Shown piece after piece: positions 16,468 to 25,887 of a stretch of DNA of 64,000 nucleotides. The notes below the pieces were generated by a model. The model was not told the DNA's origin. It made no database searches and was given only the letters and a program-made list of their open reading frames with translations. The position numbers and the translations under genes are program-made. Within the stretch, counting starts at the first letter, position 1; every line of letters begins with the position of its first letter. Source of the DNA: Noviherbaspirillum soli. Lineage in GTDB: Bacteria > Pseudomonadota > Gammaproteobacteria > Burkholderiales > Burkholderiaceae_D. The DNA lies in the NCBI RefSeq assembly GCF_015352955.1, contig NZ_JACYOX010000014.1:58401-122400 (forward strand), given 5' to 3'.

Positions 16468-16950
16468 ATGATGGAGCAATACCGACTCGAATCAACTGAT
16501 TATGTTGAAGCAACGTGGCAACAACAAACAATGCAGAAAGCCGCGGTGCCGGGTCGGATCGTTGGTTTGGTAAACAATCAAGCCTTCCGCATCCTGCTGA
16601 TTGACGATAACCGTGATGCGATTGATGCGATGGGCGCTCTGCTGAGCCTGCTCGACTACGACGTGCGTACCGCGGAAGATGCGGAGTCCGGTCTGGAAAT
16701 TGCGCAGGATTTCTCGCCCCATCTGATTCTGTCAGACATCGGCTTGCCCGGCATGGATGGCTATGCGCTGGCGCCGGAACTGCGCAAGGCGGCAGGTTCG
16801 CGCAAGCTGATCCTGGCCGCCGCCACCAGTTACGGACTGGCCAGCGACAAGCGCCGGGCGCGCGAGGCTGGCTTCGACTATCATCTGGTCAAGCCGCTGG
16901 ATGCAGACTTTCTGATCAATTTTGTAGCAAGGCAACAGAACGAATTCTGA
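16468..16950 (+). CDS. Stand-alone response regulator receiver protein
   Basis: 160 residues with the receiver domain at ~41-160 and no output domain. Acidic pair DD46-47, phospho-acceptor Asp90 (LSDIGLPGMDG), Thr120 (AAATSYG) and Lys142 (YHLVKP) are all present, so phosphotransfer should work. The start at 16468 is chosen on AGGACAGGA upstream; earlier in-frame ATGs would add an uncharacteristic tail. The first 40 residues are not part of the domain. There is no kinase beside it; such single receivers often act on hybrid kinases or chemotaxis-like partners. Confidence 0.82.
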   Translation: MMEQYRLESTDYVEATWQQQTMQKAAVPGRIVGLVNNQAFRILLIDDNRDAIDAMGALLSLLDYDVRTAEDAESGLEIAQDFSPHLILSDIGLPGMDGYALAPELRKAAGSRKLILAAATSYGLASDKRRAREAGFDYHLVKPLDADFLINFVARQQNEF

Positions 16951-17039
16951 GCATCATGCCGGAACTGGCCGCCGCATGATGCGCCACCGACGAGAAATGT
17001 TTTCCTTACAGCCTGACTGGTTCTTTTATCGGAGCATCC

Positions 17040-17267
17040 ATGAACAGCACCTTTTTCACCGGCATCGCAATGATCTGCGCTGGCAAACTGCAGCAGGGCG
17101 CTGGCTGGCTCATCGGCAGCCGCAAGCATCAGATCCTTGGTTTCGATCGGGAATTGCGCGGCAAGACGACCATCGCGCTGAGCCAGGCCGACCGCGCGCT
17201 GCGGATGTCGCAGCAATTGGTCCCGGTGCGTATACGGCAACAGCGCCGCACCGGCGAACGCCGCTGA
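17040..17267 (+). CDS. CsbD-like stress-response protein, divergent
   Basis: 75 residues, with GGAG eight bases before the ATG. Residues ~12-45 (AGKLQQGAGWLIGSRKHQILGFDRELRGK) follow the CsbD pattern GKxxQxxGxxxGxxxxxxxGxxxxxxGK, found in small, general-stress-induced hydrophilic proteins of unknown mechanism. The spacing is right but several positions differ, and the C-terminus is Arg-rich, so it is a diverged member or a relic. Confidence 0.55.
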   Translation: MNSTFFTGIAMICAGKLQQGAGWLIGSRKHQILGFDRELRGKTTIALSQADRALRMSQQLVPVRIRQQRRTGERR

Positions 17268-17274
17268 AATGGCA

Positions 17275-17298
17275 AAAGCCGGCATGGAAGCCGGCTTT
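17275..17298. terminator. Bidirectional hairpin between the CsbD-like gene and tRNA-Val
   Basis: AAAGCCGGC / GCCGGCTTT, nine perfect pairs with a six-base loop; T-rich on both strands. It can end the rightward small gene and the leftward tRNA transcript. Confidence 0.7.
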
Positions 17299-17306
17299 CT
17301 CTATTC

Positions 17307-17381
17307 TGGTGGGAAGTGCTGGTTTCGAACCAGCGACCTATCGCGTGTGAGGCGATCGCTCTACCCCTGAGCTAACCTCCC
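17307..17381 (-). tRNA. tRNA-Val (anticodon CAC)
   Basis: 75 nt including an encoded CCA. Acceptor stem GGGAGGT / ACTTCCC (one G-T pair), D arm GCTC-AGGGGTA-GAGC, anticodon loop CTCACAC giving CAC (reads GUG), T arm GCTGG-TTCGAAA-CCAGC, discriminator A. All arms pair. Confidence 0.95.
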
Positions 17382-17393
17382 GGGTCGGCGCGA

Positions 17394-17423
17394 ATTATCG
17401 CACAGATACGCTGACGAAATCAA
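17394..17423 (-). promoter_or_regulatory. Promoter of tRNA-Val
   Basis: On the minus strand TTGATT, 18-base spacer, GATAAT, with the -10 about 13 bp before the tRNA 5' end. The -35 overlaps the last codons of dnaQ. Confidence 0.5.
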
Positions 17424-18130
17424 TTGGCCGTCAAAGTACGCCAGATACAGCTGCCGCGTACTTCCTTGTCCAGGCTGTTCATCACCAGTTCATGGTCCGC
17501 GACTTCCTCTTCCGAGGCGCGCATCACCAGCACCTCGGCTAACGCGCCGCTAATTGGTCCGGCATCGCCCCGCGCCGCGGTTTCCTCGACTTCCAGGTCG
17601 ATGGTCAGGCTGTTCTGGCCACGCGTCATTGCCAGATACACTTCCGCCAGCAGTTCCGCATCCAGCAGCGCGCCGTGCAGAACACGGTGCGAATTGGAAA
17701 TACCATAGCGATCGCACAGCGCATCGAGTGAATTGCGCTTGCCCGGATACATGCTCTTGGCCTGTACCAGGGTGTCGATGACTTCCGCCACATGCTCGGT
17801 GAACGGCGCCACGCCGAGCCGAGCGAATTCCGCATCCAGAAAGCCGATATCGAACGGCGCATTGTGAATGATGATTTCCGCGCCGCTCAGGTAGTCGAGC
17901 AATTCTGCCGAGACCTGGGCGAACTTCGGCTTGTCGCTCAGGAATTCCGTAGTCAGGCCGTGGACAGCGAGCGCGCCTTCTTCCGAATCCCGTTCGGGAT
18001 TGATATAGAAATGCAGGTTGTTGCCGGTAAGGCGCCGGTTGATCATCTCGACACAGCCGATTTCGATGATGCGGTCGCCGGAACGCGGGTTCAGGCCGGT
18101 GGTTTCAGTGTCAAGGACGATCTGGCGCAT
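17420..18130 (-). CDS. dnaQ: DNA polymerase III epsilon subunit (3'-5' proofreading exonuclease)
   Basis: 236 residues, the usual length. DEDDh exonuclease: ExoI motif LDTETTGLNP at the N-terminus, ExoII around HNAPFDIGFLDAEF (~95), ExoIII with HGALLDAELLAEVYL (~160, catalytic His and Asp). A ~60-residue C-terminal tail would bind the alpha subunit. It lies 60 bp after rnhA on the same strand, a common arrangement. Confidence 0.96.
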   Translation of the reverse strand: MRQIVLDTETTGLNPRSGDRIIEIGCVEMINRRLTGNNLHFYINPERDSEEGALAVHGLTTEFLSDKPKFAQVSAELLDYLSGAEIIIHNAPFDIGFLDAEFARLGVAPFTEHVAEVIDTLVQAKSMYPGKRNSLDALCDRYGISNSHRVLHGALLDAELLAEVYLAMTRGQNSLTIDLEVEETAARGDAGPISGALAEVLVMRASEEEVADHELVMNSLDKEVRGSCIWRTLTAN

Positions 18131-18190
18131 GGGTTGATGGATTGATTGCTTGTTGGACGGGAGGCGATTTTACCGGCACGGAGCCGGGAT

Positions 18191-18631
18191 TCACATGACA
18201 GAAGCGCAACCCCGGTTGGCCAGTTGATCGGCGCGTTCGTTGCCGACATGGCCCGAGTGGCCGCGCACCCAGCGCCACTCCACCTGATGCCGCGCCTGCG
18301 CCGCATCCAGCGCCTGCCACAGATCGGCATTCTTGACCGGCTCCTTCGATGCCGTCTTCCAGCCGCGTTTCTTCCAGCCGTGTATCCATTCGCTGATGCC
18401 CTTCTGCACATACTGGCTGTCGGTGTGCAGTACGACATTGCAGGGCCGGGTAAGCGCGCTCAATGCCTCTATGACCGCCATCAGTTCCATGCGGTTGTTC
18501 GTGGTATTTCGCTCGCCGCCGCAGATTTCCTTCTCGTGTTCGCCGGTTTTCAGCCAGGCGCCCCAGCCGCCCGGACCAGGATTGCCCTTGCAAGCGCCGT
18601 CGGTAAAAATTTCAACCTTGTCCATACTCAT
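18191..18631 (-). CDS. rnhA: Ribonuclease HI
   Basis: 146 residues. Degrades RNA in RNA-DNA hybrids. Catalytic DEDD set: Asp in [17 protein letters not shown], Glu in [13 protein letters not shown], Asp in LHTDSQYV, Asp near the C-terminus in GNERADQLA, with His in the preceding VRGHSGH. Start 18631 or the second Met at 18625. Its 5' end overlaps the 3' end of the upstream methyltransferase gene by 20 bp. Confidence 0.96.
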   Translation of the reverse strand: MSMDKVEIFTDGACKGNPGPGGWGAWLKTGEHEKEICGGERNTTNNRMELMAVIEALSALTRPCNVVLHTDSQYVQKGISEWIHGWKKRGWKTASKEPVKNADLWQALDAAQARHQVEWRWVRGHSGHVGNERADQLANRGCASVM

Positions 18632-19394
18632 TCTTGTGATTGATATGCTTGTTGGCCACCGGCACCCGCTGGCGGGCGCTGGCCTTCTTCTTGTTCCAGG
18701 CAGGACCGATCAGCCGCATGCCCTTGACCCGCTTGATGGCCTGCACTATATAGACACCGCCCAGAAATGGCCACCAGCGCGCGCCGGCACGCTCCATGAA
18801 ATCGAAGCGCTGCAGCCAGCGTTCGGTGTCGCAGGGCGGCGCGTAACACCCGAAATGGCCGGGGTAGACTTCCATGTCGAGCAGCTTCAGCCAGTCCTTG
18901 ATGCGCGGCACCCCGATCAGTTCGCCGCTCTCTGGCAGGAAAGGCTGTTTCGTCAGGCGGGTGGCGGCCTGGCGCGCGCCCCACAGGCTGGCGGGATTGA
19001 AGCCGGTGACGATCACCTGCCCTTCCGGGATCAGCACACGGTCGACCTCGCGCAGGATCTGGTGCGGTTCGTGCGCAAATTCCAGGACATGCGGCAAAAC
19101 CACCAGGTCCAGGCTCTGGGTGGCGAAGGGCAACTCGGCGAAATCATGCATCACGATCGCCTGCAGGCTGCTGCAGCGCGGTATGTCCGTGTCGGCAATC
19201 CAGCGGTGCGGCATGCGGCTTGCCGCCAGCCCGTCGATTTCGGGCACTCCGATCTGCACGGCATTGAATCCGAAAATATTGGTGGTCAGCGCCGCGAGTT
19301 GTGCCTCTTCCCATGTCCGCACATAGAGCCCGGCCGGGCTGGTGAGCCATGATGCGAGCGCTATAATTGGTTTTTCGCTAACCGAACTGTTCAT
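18612..19394 (-). CDS. Class I SAM-dependent methyltransferase
   Basis: 260 residues from ATG 19394, chosen on GGGGAG 11 bases upstream; the frame extends to 19451 without a better site. A methyltransf_11-like core: the motif I region is diverged, while [47 protein letters not shown] (~85-130) carries motifs II/III and the post-core strand. The substrate is unknown. This methyltransferase sits between rnhA and gloB in many Burkholderiales (recalled gene order). Its start codon overlaps a possible gloB start codon on the other strand. Confidence 0.85.
   Translation of the reverse strand: MNSSVSEKPIIALASWLTSPAGLYVRTWEEAQLAALTTNIFGFNAVQIGVPEIDGLAASRMPHRWIADTDIPRCSSLQAIVMHDFAELPFATQSLDLVVLPHVLEFAHEPHQILREVDRVLIPEGQVIVTGFNPASLWGARQAATRLTKQPFLPESGELIGVPRIKDWLKLLDMEVYPGHFGCYAPPCDTERWLQRFDFMERAGARWWPFLGGVYIVQAIKRVKGMRLIGPAWNKKKASARQRVPVANKHINHKNEYGQG
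19362..19367 (+). promoter_or_regulatory. Candidate -10 element of gloB
   Basis: Perfect TATAAT about 26-32 bp before the gloB start region; no good -35 at 16-18 bp upstream. It lies within the leader of the divergent methyltransferase, so the two promoters would face or overlap each other. Confidence 0.4.
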
Positions 19395-19398
19395 GCCT

Positions 19399-20187
19399 AT
19401 GTCGCTCCCCAGACCTCTCAGTGTATTGGCTGTTCCTGCATTTGCCGACAACTATCTGTGGCTCATCCATGACGGCGTTCATGCCGCCGTGGTTGATCCC
19501 GGCGATGCCGCCCCGGTTTTGAACACCTTGCAGGACCGTGGTCTGGCGCTGACCGCCATTTTACTCACCCATCATCATGCCGACCACGTGGGCGGCGTGC
19601 CGGAACTGCTGGCGCATTATCCGGTGCCGGTGTACGGACCGCGCAACCCCGGGATTGCAGGCATCAGCCATCCGGTGTCGGAGAACGACCAGGTATTCCT
19701 GCCCGAACTTGGCCTGAAGCTGGATGTCCTGGCAGTGCCGGGCCATACGCTGGACCATATCGCGTATGTTGCGCCGGAGCGGGCGTGGCTGTTTTGCGGT
19801 GACACCCTGTTCGCAGGCGGTTGTGGCCGTCTGTTTGAGGGAACGCCCAAACAGATGATCGAATCACTTGCCAAGCTGACAGCATTGCCAGATGAAACAG
19901 CAGTCTACTGCGCCCACGAGTACACACTTTCCAATTTGAAATTCGCACGGGAAGTCGAGCCGAATAACGTGGACCTTTTGGCAAGAATTGCTGCCGAAGA
20001 GAAAAAACGTGAACAAAATCAGCCCACTGTGCCTACTTTCATCGGTCTTGAAAAATCCACCAACCCGTTTTTGCGTTACACTGAGCCCGCAATTCTGGAC
20101 CGGCTGACAACCAGTGGCCGGCTCGCAATACAGGAAGCGGTTCCGGCTTTCGCAGCCCTGCGGGAGTGGAAAAACTCCTATCGGTAA
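19399..20187 (+). CDS. gloB: Hydroxyacylglutathione hydrolase (glyoxalase II)
   Basis: 262 residues from ATG 19399 (ATG 19393 adds two residues). Hydrolyses S-lactoylglutathione to lactate and glutathione in methylglyoxal detoxification. Binuclear-metal beta-lactamase fold: [12 protein letters not shown] (THxHxDH), [41 protein letters not shown], and the C-terminal LREWKNSYR. The start region collides with the divergent methyltransferase start at the palindrome CATG (19392-19395). Confidence 0.95.
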   Translation: MSLPRPLSVLAVPAFADNYLWLIHDGVHAAVVDPGDAAPVLNTLQDRGLALTAILLTHHHADHVGGVPELLAHYPVPVYGPRNPGIAGISHPVSENDQVFLPELGLKLDVLAVPGHTLDHIAYVAPERAWLFCGDTLFAGGCGRLFEGTPKQMIESLAKLTALPDETAVYCAHEYTLSNLKFAREVEPNNVDLLARIAAEEKKREQNQPTVPTFIGLEKSTNPFLRYTEPAILDRLTTSGRLAIQEAVPAFAALREWKNSYR

Positions 20188-20336
20188 CACTCTTAGGCGC
20201 CGAAACGGATTTGTCGGAAATCCACCTGCCAGCATGGCGGCAGGTGGATTTCCTGCAGCGCATCGCCGCTGCAGCTAGCTTCGGCATTCCCTGTGTGTCC
20301 GGCTGTCACAGCCGGGAAACAAGAAAAAGTGATTCC

Positions 20337-21830
20337 ATGCATCGACAATCTATCAAGACTGCGGTCTGCGCCGCATTTCTATCGCTGAGCGCACCCTTTA
20401 CAGCATACGCGAACGACATTTCCATCTTTTCCTATCTGGCCAGCCAGCCGCTCGACCCCAATGACCCCTTGATGCAGGTCATGTCGATGGAAGAGGTTGA
20501 TGTCTGGGCCCGCATCCGCAAGGGCTTTGCGATTCCGGATCTCGACAATCCGCTGGTCACCACCCAGACCACCTGGTACAGCTCCCGCCCCGACTACATT
20601 GACCGCACTACCACCCGCGCCTCGCGCTATCTGTTCCATGTCGTACAGGAACTGGAAAAGCGCAACATGCCCACCGAACTGGCGCTGCTTCCCTTCATTG
20701 AATCAGCCTTCAACCCGCAAGCCCTGTCCACGGCCAAGGCTGCCGGCATGTGGCAATTCATGGCCGCCACCGGGCGCGATTTCAACCTGAAGCAGAACAT
20801 GTTCCAGGATGAGCGGCGCGACGTGCTGGCCTCCACCGACGCGGCGCTGAATTACCTGGAAAAGCTGTATGGCATGTTCGGCGACTGGCAGCTTGCGCTG
20901 GCCGCCTATAACTGGGGCGAAGGCTCGGTGCAGCGCGCGATCGCCAAGGCCACCGCTGCCGGCCAGCCGACCGACTTCAACAGCCTGTCGGCCTATATGC
21001 CGGCCGAAACCCGCAATTACGTGCCCAAGCTGCAGGCGGTGAAGAACATCATCGCCACGCCGGCCGAATATGGCATCGTGCTGCCGCGCGTGGACAACCA
21101 GCCGTATTTCGTCACCATCCGCAAGACGCGCGACATCGACGTGCAGGTCGCCGCCAAGCTGGCCGAACTGCCGATCGAGGAGTTCAAGGCGCTCAATCCG
21201 CAATTCAACCGCCCGGTGATCGTCGGCAGCCCGGATACCCAGATCCTGCTGCCCAAGAGCAATGCCGAGAAGTTCAAGGCCAATCTCGGCAAATGGACGC
21301 AGGCGCTGTCCTCCTGGACCGCGCACAAGGTCACCACCGCACGCGAACGCATCGAGACCATCGCCGCGCGTTTCCGCACCACGCCGGAAGTGATTCGCGA
21401 AGTCAACAATATCCCACCGCGCATGGTGCTCAAGGCCGGCTCCACCATCCTGGTGCCCCGTCCGGAGGAGCAGGACAAGGACATCGCCATGGAAGTGGCC
21501 GAGACAGCCACGCTGGCGATGGAGCCCGACCGTCCGGCCACCCGCCGCATCAACGTCAAGGTGGGGGGCAACGACACGCTGTCCTCCATTGCCGCCCGCA
21601 ACGGTGTCTCCGTGGCTGACATCAAGGAATGGAACAGGCTCTCGCGCGACAGCGTGTCGCGCGGCCAGATCCTGGCGCTGCAGGTTCCCAACCAGGTTCG
21701 CGTGATCCGGGCCGCCACGCTGTCCAAGCAGCCGTTGCGGCGGCCAGCGACCCGCATCGCGACAGCCAAGGCTTCGCCCAGCCAAGCGCCGCGCACGGTG
21801 CTTGCCGGTGGCCCGCGCAATTTGCGCTAA
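20337..21830 (+). CDS. mltD: Membrane-bound lytic murein transglycosylase D with LysM domains
   Basis: 497 residues from ATG 20337, which gives a signal peptide (cleavage after TAYA). Cleaves peptidoglycan glycan strands to anhydro-muropeptides in the periplasm. The SLT catalytic domain ~90-230 contains the catalytic Glu in LALLPFIESAFNPQALS, AAGMWQFM and NYLEKLY...ALAAYNWGEG. LysM-type repeats follow (~340-385 and ~435-475), binding glycan. No lipobox Cys at the expected site, unlike E. coli MltD. Codon use and length are normal. Confidence 0.93.
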   Translation: MHRQSIKTAVCAAFLSLSAPFTAYANDISIFSYLASQPLDPNDPLMQVMSMEEVDVWARIRKGFAIPDLDNPLVTTQTTWYSSRPDYIDRTTTRASRYLFHVVQELEKRNMPTELALLPFIESAFNPQALSTAKAAGMWQFMAATGRDFNLKQNMFQDERRDVLASTDAALNYLEKLYGMFGDWQLALAAYNWGEGSVQRAIAKATAAGQPTDFNSLSAYMPAETRNYVPKLQAVKNIIATPAEYGIVLPRVDNQPYFVTIRKTRDIDVQVAAKLAELPIEEFKALNPQFNRPVIVGSPDTQILLPKSNAEKFKANLGKWTQALSSWTAHKVTTARERIETIAARFRTTPEVIREVNNIPPRMVLKAGSTILVPRPEEQDKDIAMEVAETATLAMEPDRPATRRINVKVGGNDTLSSIAARNGVSVADIKEWNRLSRDSVSRGQILALQVPNQVRVIRAATLSKQPLRRPATRIATAKASPSQAPRTVLAGGPRNLR

Positions 21831-21850
21831 GCCGCCCAGGCCCCTTCCGA

Positions 21851-21879
21851 ACGGCAGCGCTAACGCTGCCGTTTTTTTT
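21851..21879 (+). terminator. Rho-independent terminator of mltD
   Basis: ACGGCAGCG-CTAA-CGCTGCCGT, nine pairs, followed by eight T's. Confidence 0.9.
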
Positions 21880-22047
21880 CGACCCATCGCAGGCCGACCG
21901 AACCTTTCCCGGAAGCCGCGGTACCCACGCCAAGCATTCTTAAGAGCGCCTAACAAATATCCCGGGATTCGTTATACCGGCTTGCCCGGCCGGCAGGATT
22001 TCATCAGGCGCTCCAGGGACAACCAACATTTCGCGGGCGGAGGTTAC

Positions 22048-22809
22048 ATGGCAAGATTCTTGAGGCTCTGGATGGCGAGGCTTCAGTGCGACGAGCAGGC
22101 AAAAACCTGCATCGCTTGCCTGCTTGCGTTCGTCGCGGGCGGCGTCAATGTCATCAGCTTCCTGTCCACGGAATGGTTTGCATCCCATTTGTCCGGCGCC
22201 GTCACCGGGGCATCCGCTGCCCTGTTCGACAGCAACAGGGAACTGGCCATCGGCTACGGCACCCTGATCTTCAGCTTTATCTGTGGCTCCGCATGCGCTG
22301 CGTGGCTGATCGCCTGGAGCCAGGCCCGGAACATGCGCAGCGAGTATGGCATTGCCCTGCTGGTCGAGGGATGCCTGCTGCTTGGCCTTGGATTCAGTGC
22401 GGAGCATGTGGCGCACAGGCAGTTCATGTTCGTGCCGTTACTGATCGTCGTGCTGTCCTTCCTGATGGGCATGCAGAATGCGCTGATCAGCAAGCTGGCC
22501 CATGCCAGCGTGCGGACCACCCATGTCACCGGCATGCTGACCGATCTCGGCATCGAACTGGGCAGGCTGGGCAAGCGCCTGATCATGCGGCGCCGCGCCC
22601 TTCAGGAAAACCATGCGGCAAACCTGCCCAGGCTGGCGCTGCTGACCCTGATGGCAATGCTGTTTTTCGCCGGCGGGCTTGCCGGTTCGCTGGGCTTCCA
22701 GCATGCGCGCTACCTGACGCTCGAGCCGCTTGCGGCCATGCTGATTTTCGTGGCATGGGCCTCGGCCGGGAAACATGCAAGCAGTCCGGCCCGACAGCAG
22801 CACCGCTGA
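22048..22809 (+). CDS. DUF1275 (YoaK-type) membrane protein
   Basis: 253 residues, start set by CGGAGG eight bases upstream. Six predicted membrane helices. Family pieces: AFVAGGVNVISFL near the N-terminus, LSGAVTGASAALFDSN, FLMGMQNALISKLAHASVRTTHVTGMLTDLGIELGR (the most conserved DUF1275 segment). No reaction is known for the family; it is thought to be a transporter-like inner-membrane protein. Monocistronic by spacing. Confidence 0.85.
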   Translation: MARFLRLWMARLQCDEQAKTCIACLLAFVAGGVNVISFLSTEWFASHLSGAVTGASAALFDSNRELAIGYGTLIFSFICGSACAAWLIAWSQARNMRSEYGIALLVEGCLLLGLGFSAEHVAHRQFMFVPLLIVVLSFLMGMQNALISKLAHASVRTTHVTGMLTDLGIELGRLGKRLIMRRRALQENHAANLPRLALLTLMAMLFFAGGLAGSLGFQHARYLTLEPLAAMLIFVAWASAGKHASSPARQQHR

Positions 22810-22896
22810 CCGGCGCGTGCTATCGCGGCGTGGCGCTTCAGCACGGCTGGCCTCCTTCTGCCAGAATTGCGCTTTCTTCCCAGATGGAGCCGCCTG

Positions 22897-24009
22897 ATGA
22901 GCCAGTTGTTTACCCCTTACGCCCTTGGTCCCCTGACTGTCCGCAACCGCATCGCGATCGCGCCGATGTGCCAGTATTCCGCAGAAAACGGCGATGCCAC
23001 CGACTGGCACATGATTCACCTTGGTCATCTTGCCCTGTCCGGCGCCGGCGCGCTGTTCATCGAGGCGACCGCGGTCGAGCCGGAAGGCCGCATTACGCCA
23101 GCCGACCTCGGCCTGTGGTCGGACCAGAACGAGATCGCGCTGCAGGACGTGGTGCGGGCGATCCGCCGCCATTCCTCGATACCGCTGGTGATCCAGCTCG
23201 CGCATGCCGGCCGCAAGGCGTCCAGCGCAGCGCCCTGGGAAGGCGGGCAGATGCTCACGCCGGAACAGGGCGGCTGGCAGACTGTAGCGCCGTCGGCCCT
23301 GCCGCATGCGCCAGAGGAAGCGCCACCGCTGGCGCTGGACGCGGTTGGCCTGCGTCGCGTCCTTGCCGGCTTTGTCGACAGCGCCCGGCGGGCGCATCGC
23401 CTTGGGCTGGAAGGCATCGAGCTTCATGCGGCCCATGGTTACCTGCTGCATCAGTTCCTGTCGCCGCTGGCCAATGCCCGCAGCGACAGCTATGGCGGCA
23501 CGCTGGAGAACCGGATGCGCTTTCCGCTGGAAGTGTTTGACGCGGTGCGCGCCGCGGTGCCCGGGACGATGGCGGTGGGCGTGCGCATTTCCGCCACCGA
23601 CTGGGTCGACGGCGGCTGGGACATCGAGCAGAGCGCGGCCTTTGCCAAGGAGCTGAAGAAGCGCGGCGCGCACTTCATCCATGTGTCCAGCGGCGGCGTG
23701 TCGCCGCTGCAGAAGATCCCGGTGGGGCCGGGCTACCAGGTGGCGTTCGCTGCCCGCATCCGCACCGAAACCGGGCTGCCCACCATCTCGGTGGGCATGA
23801 TCACCGATCCCTCCCAGGCGGAGTCCATCATCGCCAGCGGCCAGGCCGACATGGTGGCGCTAGCGCGCGGCATGCTGTACGACCCGCGCTGGCCTTGGCA
23901 TGCGGCTGCCGAGCTGGGCGGCACCGTGGAAGCGCCGCAGCAGTACTGGCGTTCGCAGCCGTCACAGTACAAGCAGCTGTTCGGCGCCACCCGCACCGGG
24001 CAACGCTAG
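22897..24009 (+). CDS. NADH:flavin oxidoreductase, Old Yellow Enzyme family (YqjM/NamA type)
   Basis: 370 residues, GGAG before ATG 22897. FMN-dependent TIM barrel reducing activated C=C bonds of enals, enones or nitro compounds. Motifs: IAPMCQYSAENGDATDWH (thermophilic-like OYE start, with the regulatory Cys), IQLAHAGRKAS, GFVDSARRAHRLGLEGIELHAAHGYLLHQFLSPLANARSDSYGG (His-Ala-Ala-His substrate pair) and MVALARGMLYDPRWPW at the C-terminal FMN phosphate site. The physiological substrate cannot be read from sequence. Confidence 0.93.
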   Translation: MSQLFTPYALGPLTVRNRIAIAPMCQYSAENGDATDWHMIHLGHLALSGAGALFIEATAVEPEGRITPADLGLWSDQNEIALQDVVRAIRRHSSIPLVIQLAHAGRKASSAAPWEGGQMLTPEQGGWQTVAPSALPHAPEEAPPLALDAVGLRRVLAGFVDSARRAHRLGLEGIELHAAHGYLLHQFLSPLANARSDSYGGTLENRMRFPLEVFDAVRAAVPGTMAVGVRISATDWVDGGWDIEQSAAFAKELKKRGAHFIHVSSGGVSPLQKIPVGPGYQVAFAARIRTETGLPTISVGMITDPSQAESIIASGQADMVALARGMLYDPRWPWHAAAELGGTVEAPQQYWRSQPSQYKQLFGATRTGQR

Positions 24010-24087
24010 AGCGAATTTGGCCAGACTAGCCTCATGCCGCAGGTTTAGGCGCGGCGCATCCTGCATCCTGCACATACCCCTGATGCT

Positions 24088-24274
24088 GTAGGGTGGAATA
24101 CCCCGAAGGGGCATTCCACCATGCGTGGACCACAGAAGGTCCTTGAGATGGTCTTTGCGGTATGCGGCCGCGGTGCAATGCCCTTCGGGTATTGCACCCT
24201 ACTCACCCTCGGCCGACTCTTCCAAAGGCAATCCTGCTTGGCCGGTGGATGCCAGTCAGGCTGGAAATGCGCTA
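24088..24274. repeat. Palindromic intergenic repeat, copy 2 (inverted relative to copy 1)
   Basis: 24088-24202 is the reverse complement of the 1851-1968 core with a few changes (gtagggtggaataccccgaa at the left end, gggtattgcaccctac at the right). 24239-24274 matches the inverse of 1811-1846 at 34 of 36 bases; the 36 bp between the parts is unmatched. It fills most of the gap between the OYE gene and the yejF stop. Confidence 0.8.
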
Positions 24275-24297
24275 GGAGCCTGAATGCGCCCGGCCGG

Positions 24298-25887
24298 TCA
24301 GGCGTCGAGCGCGGCCGTGCTATAGGTCGATGCCGCCAGCAGCCTCTGGGTGTAGGGCTGCGACGGCGCCGACAGCACATCGCCGACATCGCCCTGCTCG
24401 ACCACGCGGCCGTCCTTCATCACCAGCACGCGGTGCGCCATCGCGCGTATCACCGCAAGGTCATGGCTGATGAACAGATAGGCAATGCCATGCTTGCGCT
24501 GCAGTTCGGCCAGCAGCTGCAGCACCTGCATCTGCACCGATACATCGAGCGACGAGGTCGGCTCGTCCAGCAGCACCAGCGCCGGCTTCAATACCAGCAC
24601 CCGGGCAATCGCGATGCGCTGGCGCTGGCCGCCGGAAAACTCATGCGGATAGCGCTGCATCATCGCGGCCGACAAGCCTACCTCCTCCAGCGCCGCGGCG
24701 ACGGTATCGCGCAAGTCCTGTGGGCCCAGTTGCGGCTGGTGCAGCGCCAGGCCTTCGCCGACGATCTGCTCGATCGTGCGGCGCGGCGACAGTGACGCGA
24801 ACGGGTCCTGGAACACCACCTGCATCTGCGAGCGCAGCGGCCGCAATGCATTGGCCGACATCTCGCTGATGGCATGCTCGCGAAAACGGATCGCGCCCGA
24901 CACGCGGGCCGCCGACAGCCGCAGCAGCGCCATGCCCAGGGTGGACTTGCCCGAACCCGATTCGCCGACGATGCCCACTGTCTCGCCCGGCCTGAGCTCA
25001 AGCGTCACATCATCGACGGCAAGGAAGTTGCGCCGCTTGAACCAGCCTTCCTTGATCTCGAAGGTGCAACGCACCTGCCGCGCTTCCAGCAGCGGCGCGC
25101 CGGCGGCGTCGACCTGGTTGACCATGCGCTGCGGATGGCTGGCCAGCAGCTTCCTGGTGTAGGCCTCGCGCGGATTGGCGAACAGATCATGCACCGGCGC
25201 GGTCTCGATCAGCCTGCCCTTTTCCATCACGCCCACGCGGTCGGCGAAATGCCGCACCAGATTCAGGTCGTGGCTGATCATCAGCACCGCCATGTTTTCC
25301 TCGCGCTGCAGCTGGTCCAGAAGTTCGAGGATCTGCACCTGTATCGTCACATCGAGCGCGGTGGTCGGCTCGTCGGCGATCAGCAGGTGCGGCTTGCAGG
25401 CCAGCGCCATTGCAATCATCGCGCGCTGGCGCTGGCCGCCGGAGAGCTGGTGCGGATAGGCCAGCGCGCGCCGCGCCGGCTCCGGTATGCCGGTCTTCTC
25501 CAGCAGCTGCACGGTGCGCTGCGCCGCCGCCTTCGCCGACAGGCCTTCATGCAGCATCAGCACTTCGGCGATCTGGTTGCCTATCGTGAACAGGGGATTC
25601 AAGGCCGTCATCGGCTCCTGGAAGATCATCGCCGCATCCTTGCCGCGCAGCCTGCGCAGTGCGGGCTCGGACATGCTCAGGATGTCTTCGCCGTTGAACA
25701 GGATGCTGCCCTTATAGCGCGCATCCTGGTTCAGCCGCAGCGCCGACAGCGCGGTGACGGTCTTGCCGGAACCGGACTCGCCGACCAGCGCGAACTTCTC
25801 GCCGGGCGCAATGCTAAAACTGACATCCTCGACCACGACGGCATCGCCGAAGGCAACGCTCAATCCCTGTACATTCAGCAAGCTCAA
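24298..25887 (-). CDS. yejF: Peptide ABC transporter ATP-binding protein YejF (double ATPase)
   Basis: 529 residues from a TTG start overlapping the yejE stop (TTGA), with GGAGG five bases upstream; this gives the usual YejF length, whereas an upstream ATG would add ~34 unrelated residues. Two fused ABC domains: first with Walker A GESGSGKT (~42), signature [15 protein letters not shown], Walker [13 protein letters not shown]; second with GESGSGKS (~325), [27 protein letters not shown]. Powers the YejABEF importer of peptides (in E. coli microcin C; in other bacteria also antimicrobial-peptide resistance). Confidence 0.93.
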   Translation of the reverse strand: MSLLNVQGLSVAFGDAVVVEDVSFSIAPGEKFALVGESGSGKTVTALSALRLNQDARYKGSILFNGEDILSMSEPALRRLRGKDAAMIFQEPMTALNPLFTIGNQIAEVLMLHEGLSAKAAAQRTVQLLEKTGIPEPARRALAYPHQLSGGQRQRAMIAMALACKPHLLIADEPTTALDVTIQVQILELLDQLQREENMAVLMISHDLNLVRHFADRVGVMEKGRLIETAPVHDLFANPREAYTRKLLASHPQRMVNQVDAAGAPLLEARQVRCTFEIKEGWFKRRNFLAVDDVTLELRPGETVGIVGESGSGKSTLGMALLRLSAARVSGAIRFREHAISEMSANALRPLRSQMQVVFQDPFASLSPRRTIEQIVGEGLALHQPQLGPQDLRDTVAAALEEVGLSAAMMQRYPHEFSGGQRQRIAIARVLVLKPALVLLDEPTSSLDVSVQMQVLQLLAELQRKHGIAYLFISHDLAVIRAMAHRVLVMKDGRVVEQGDVGDVLSAPSQPYTQRLLAASTYSTAALDA

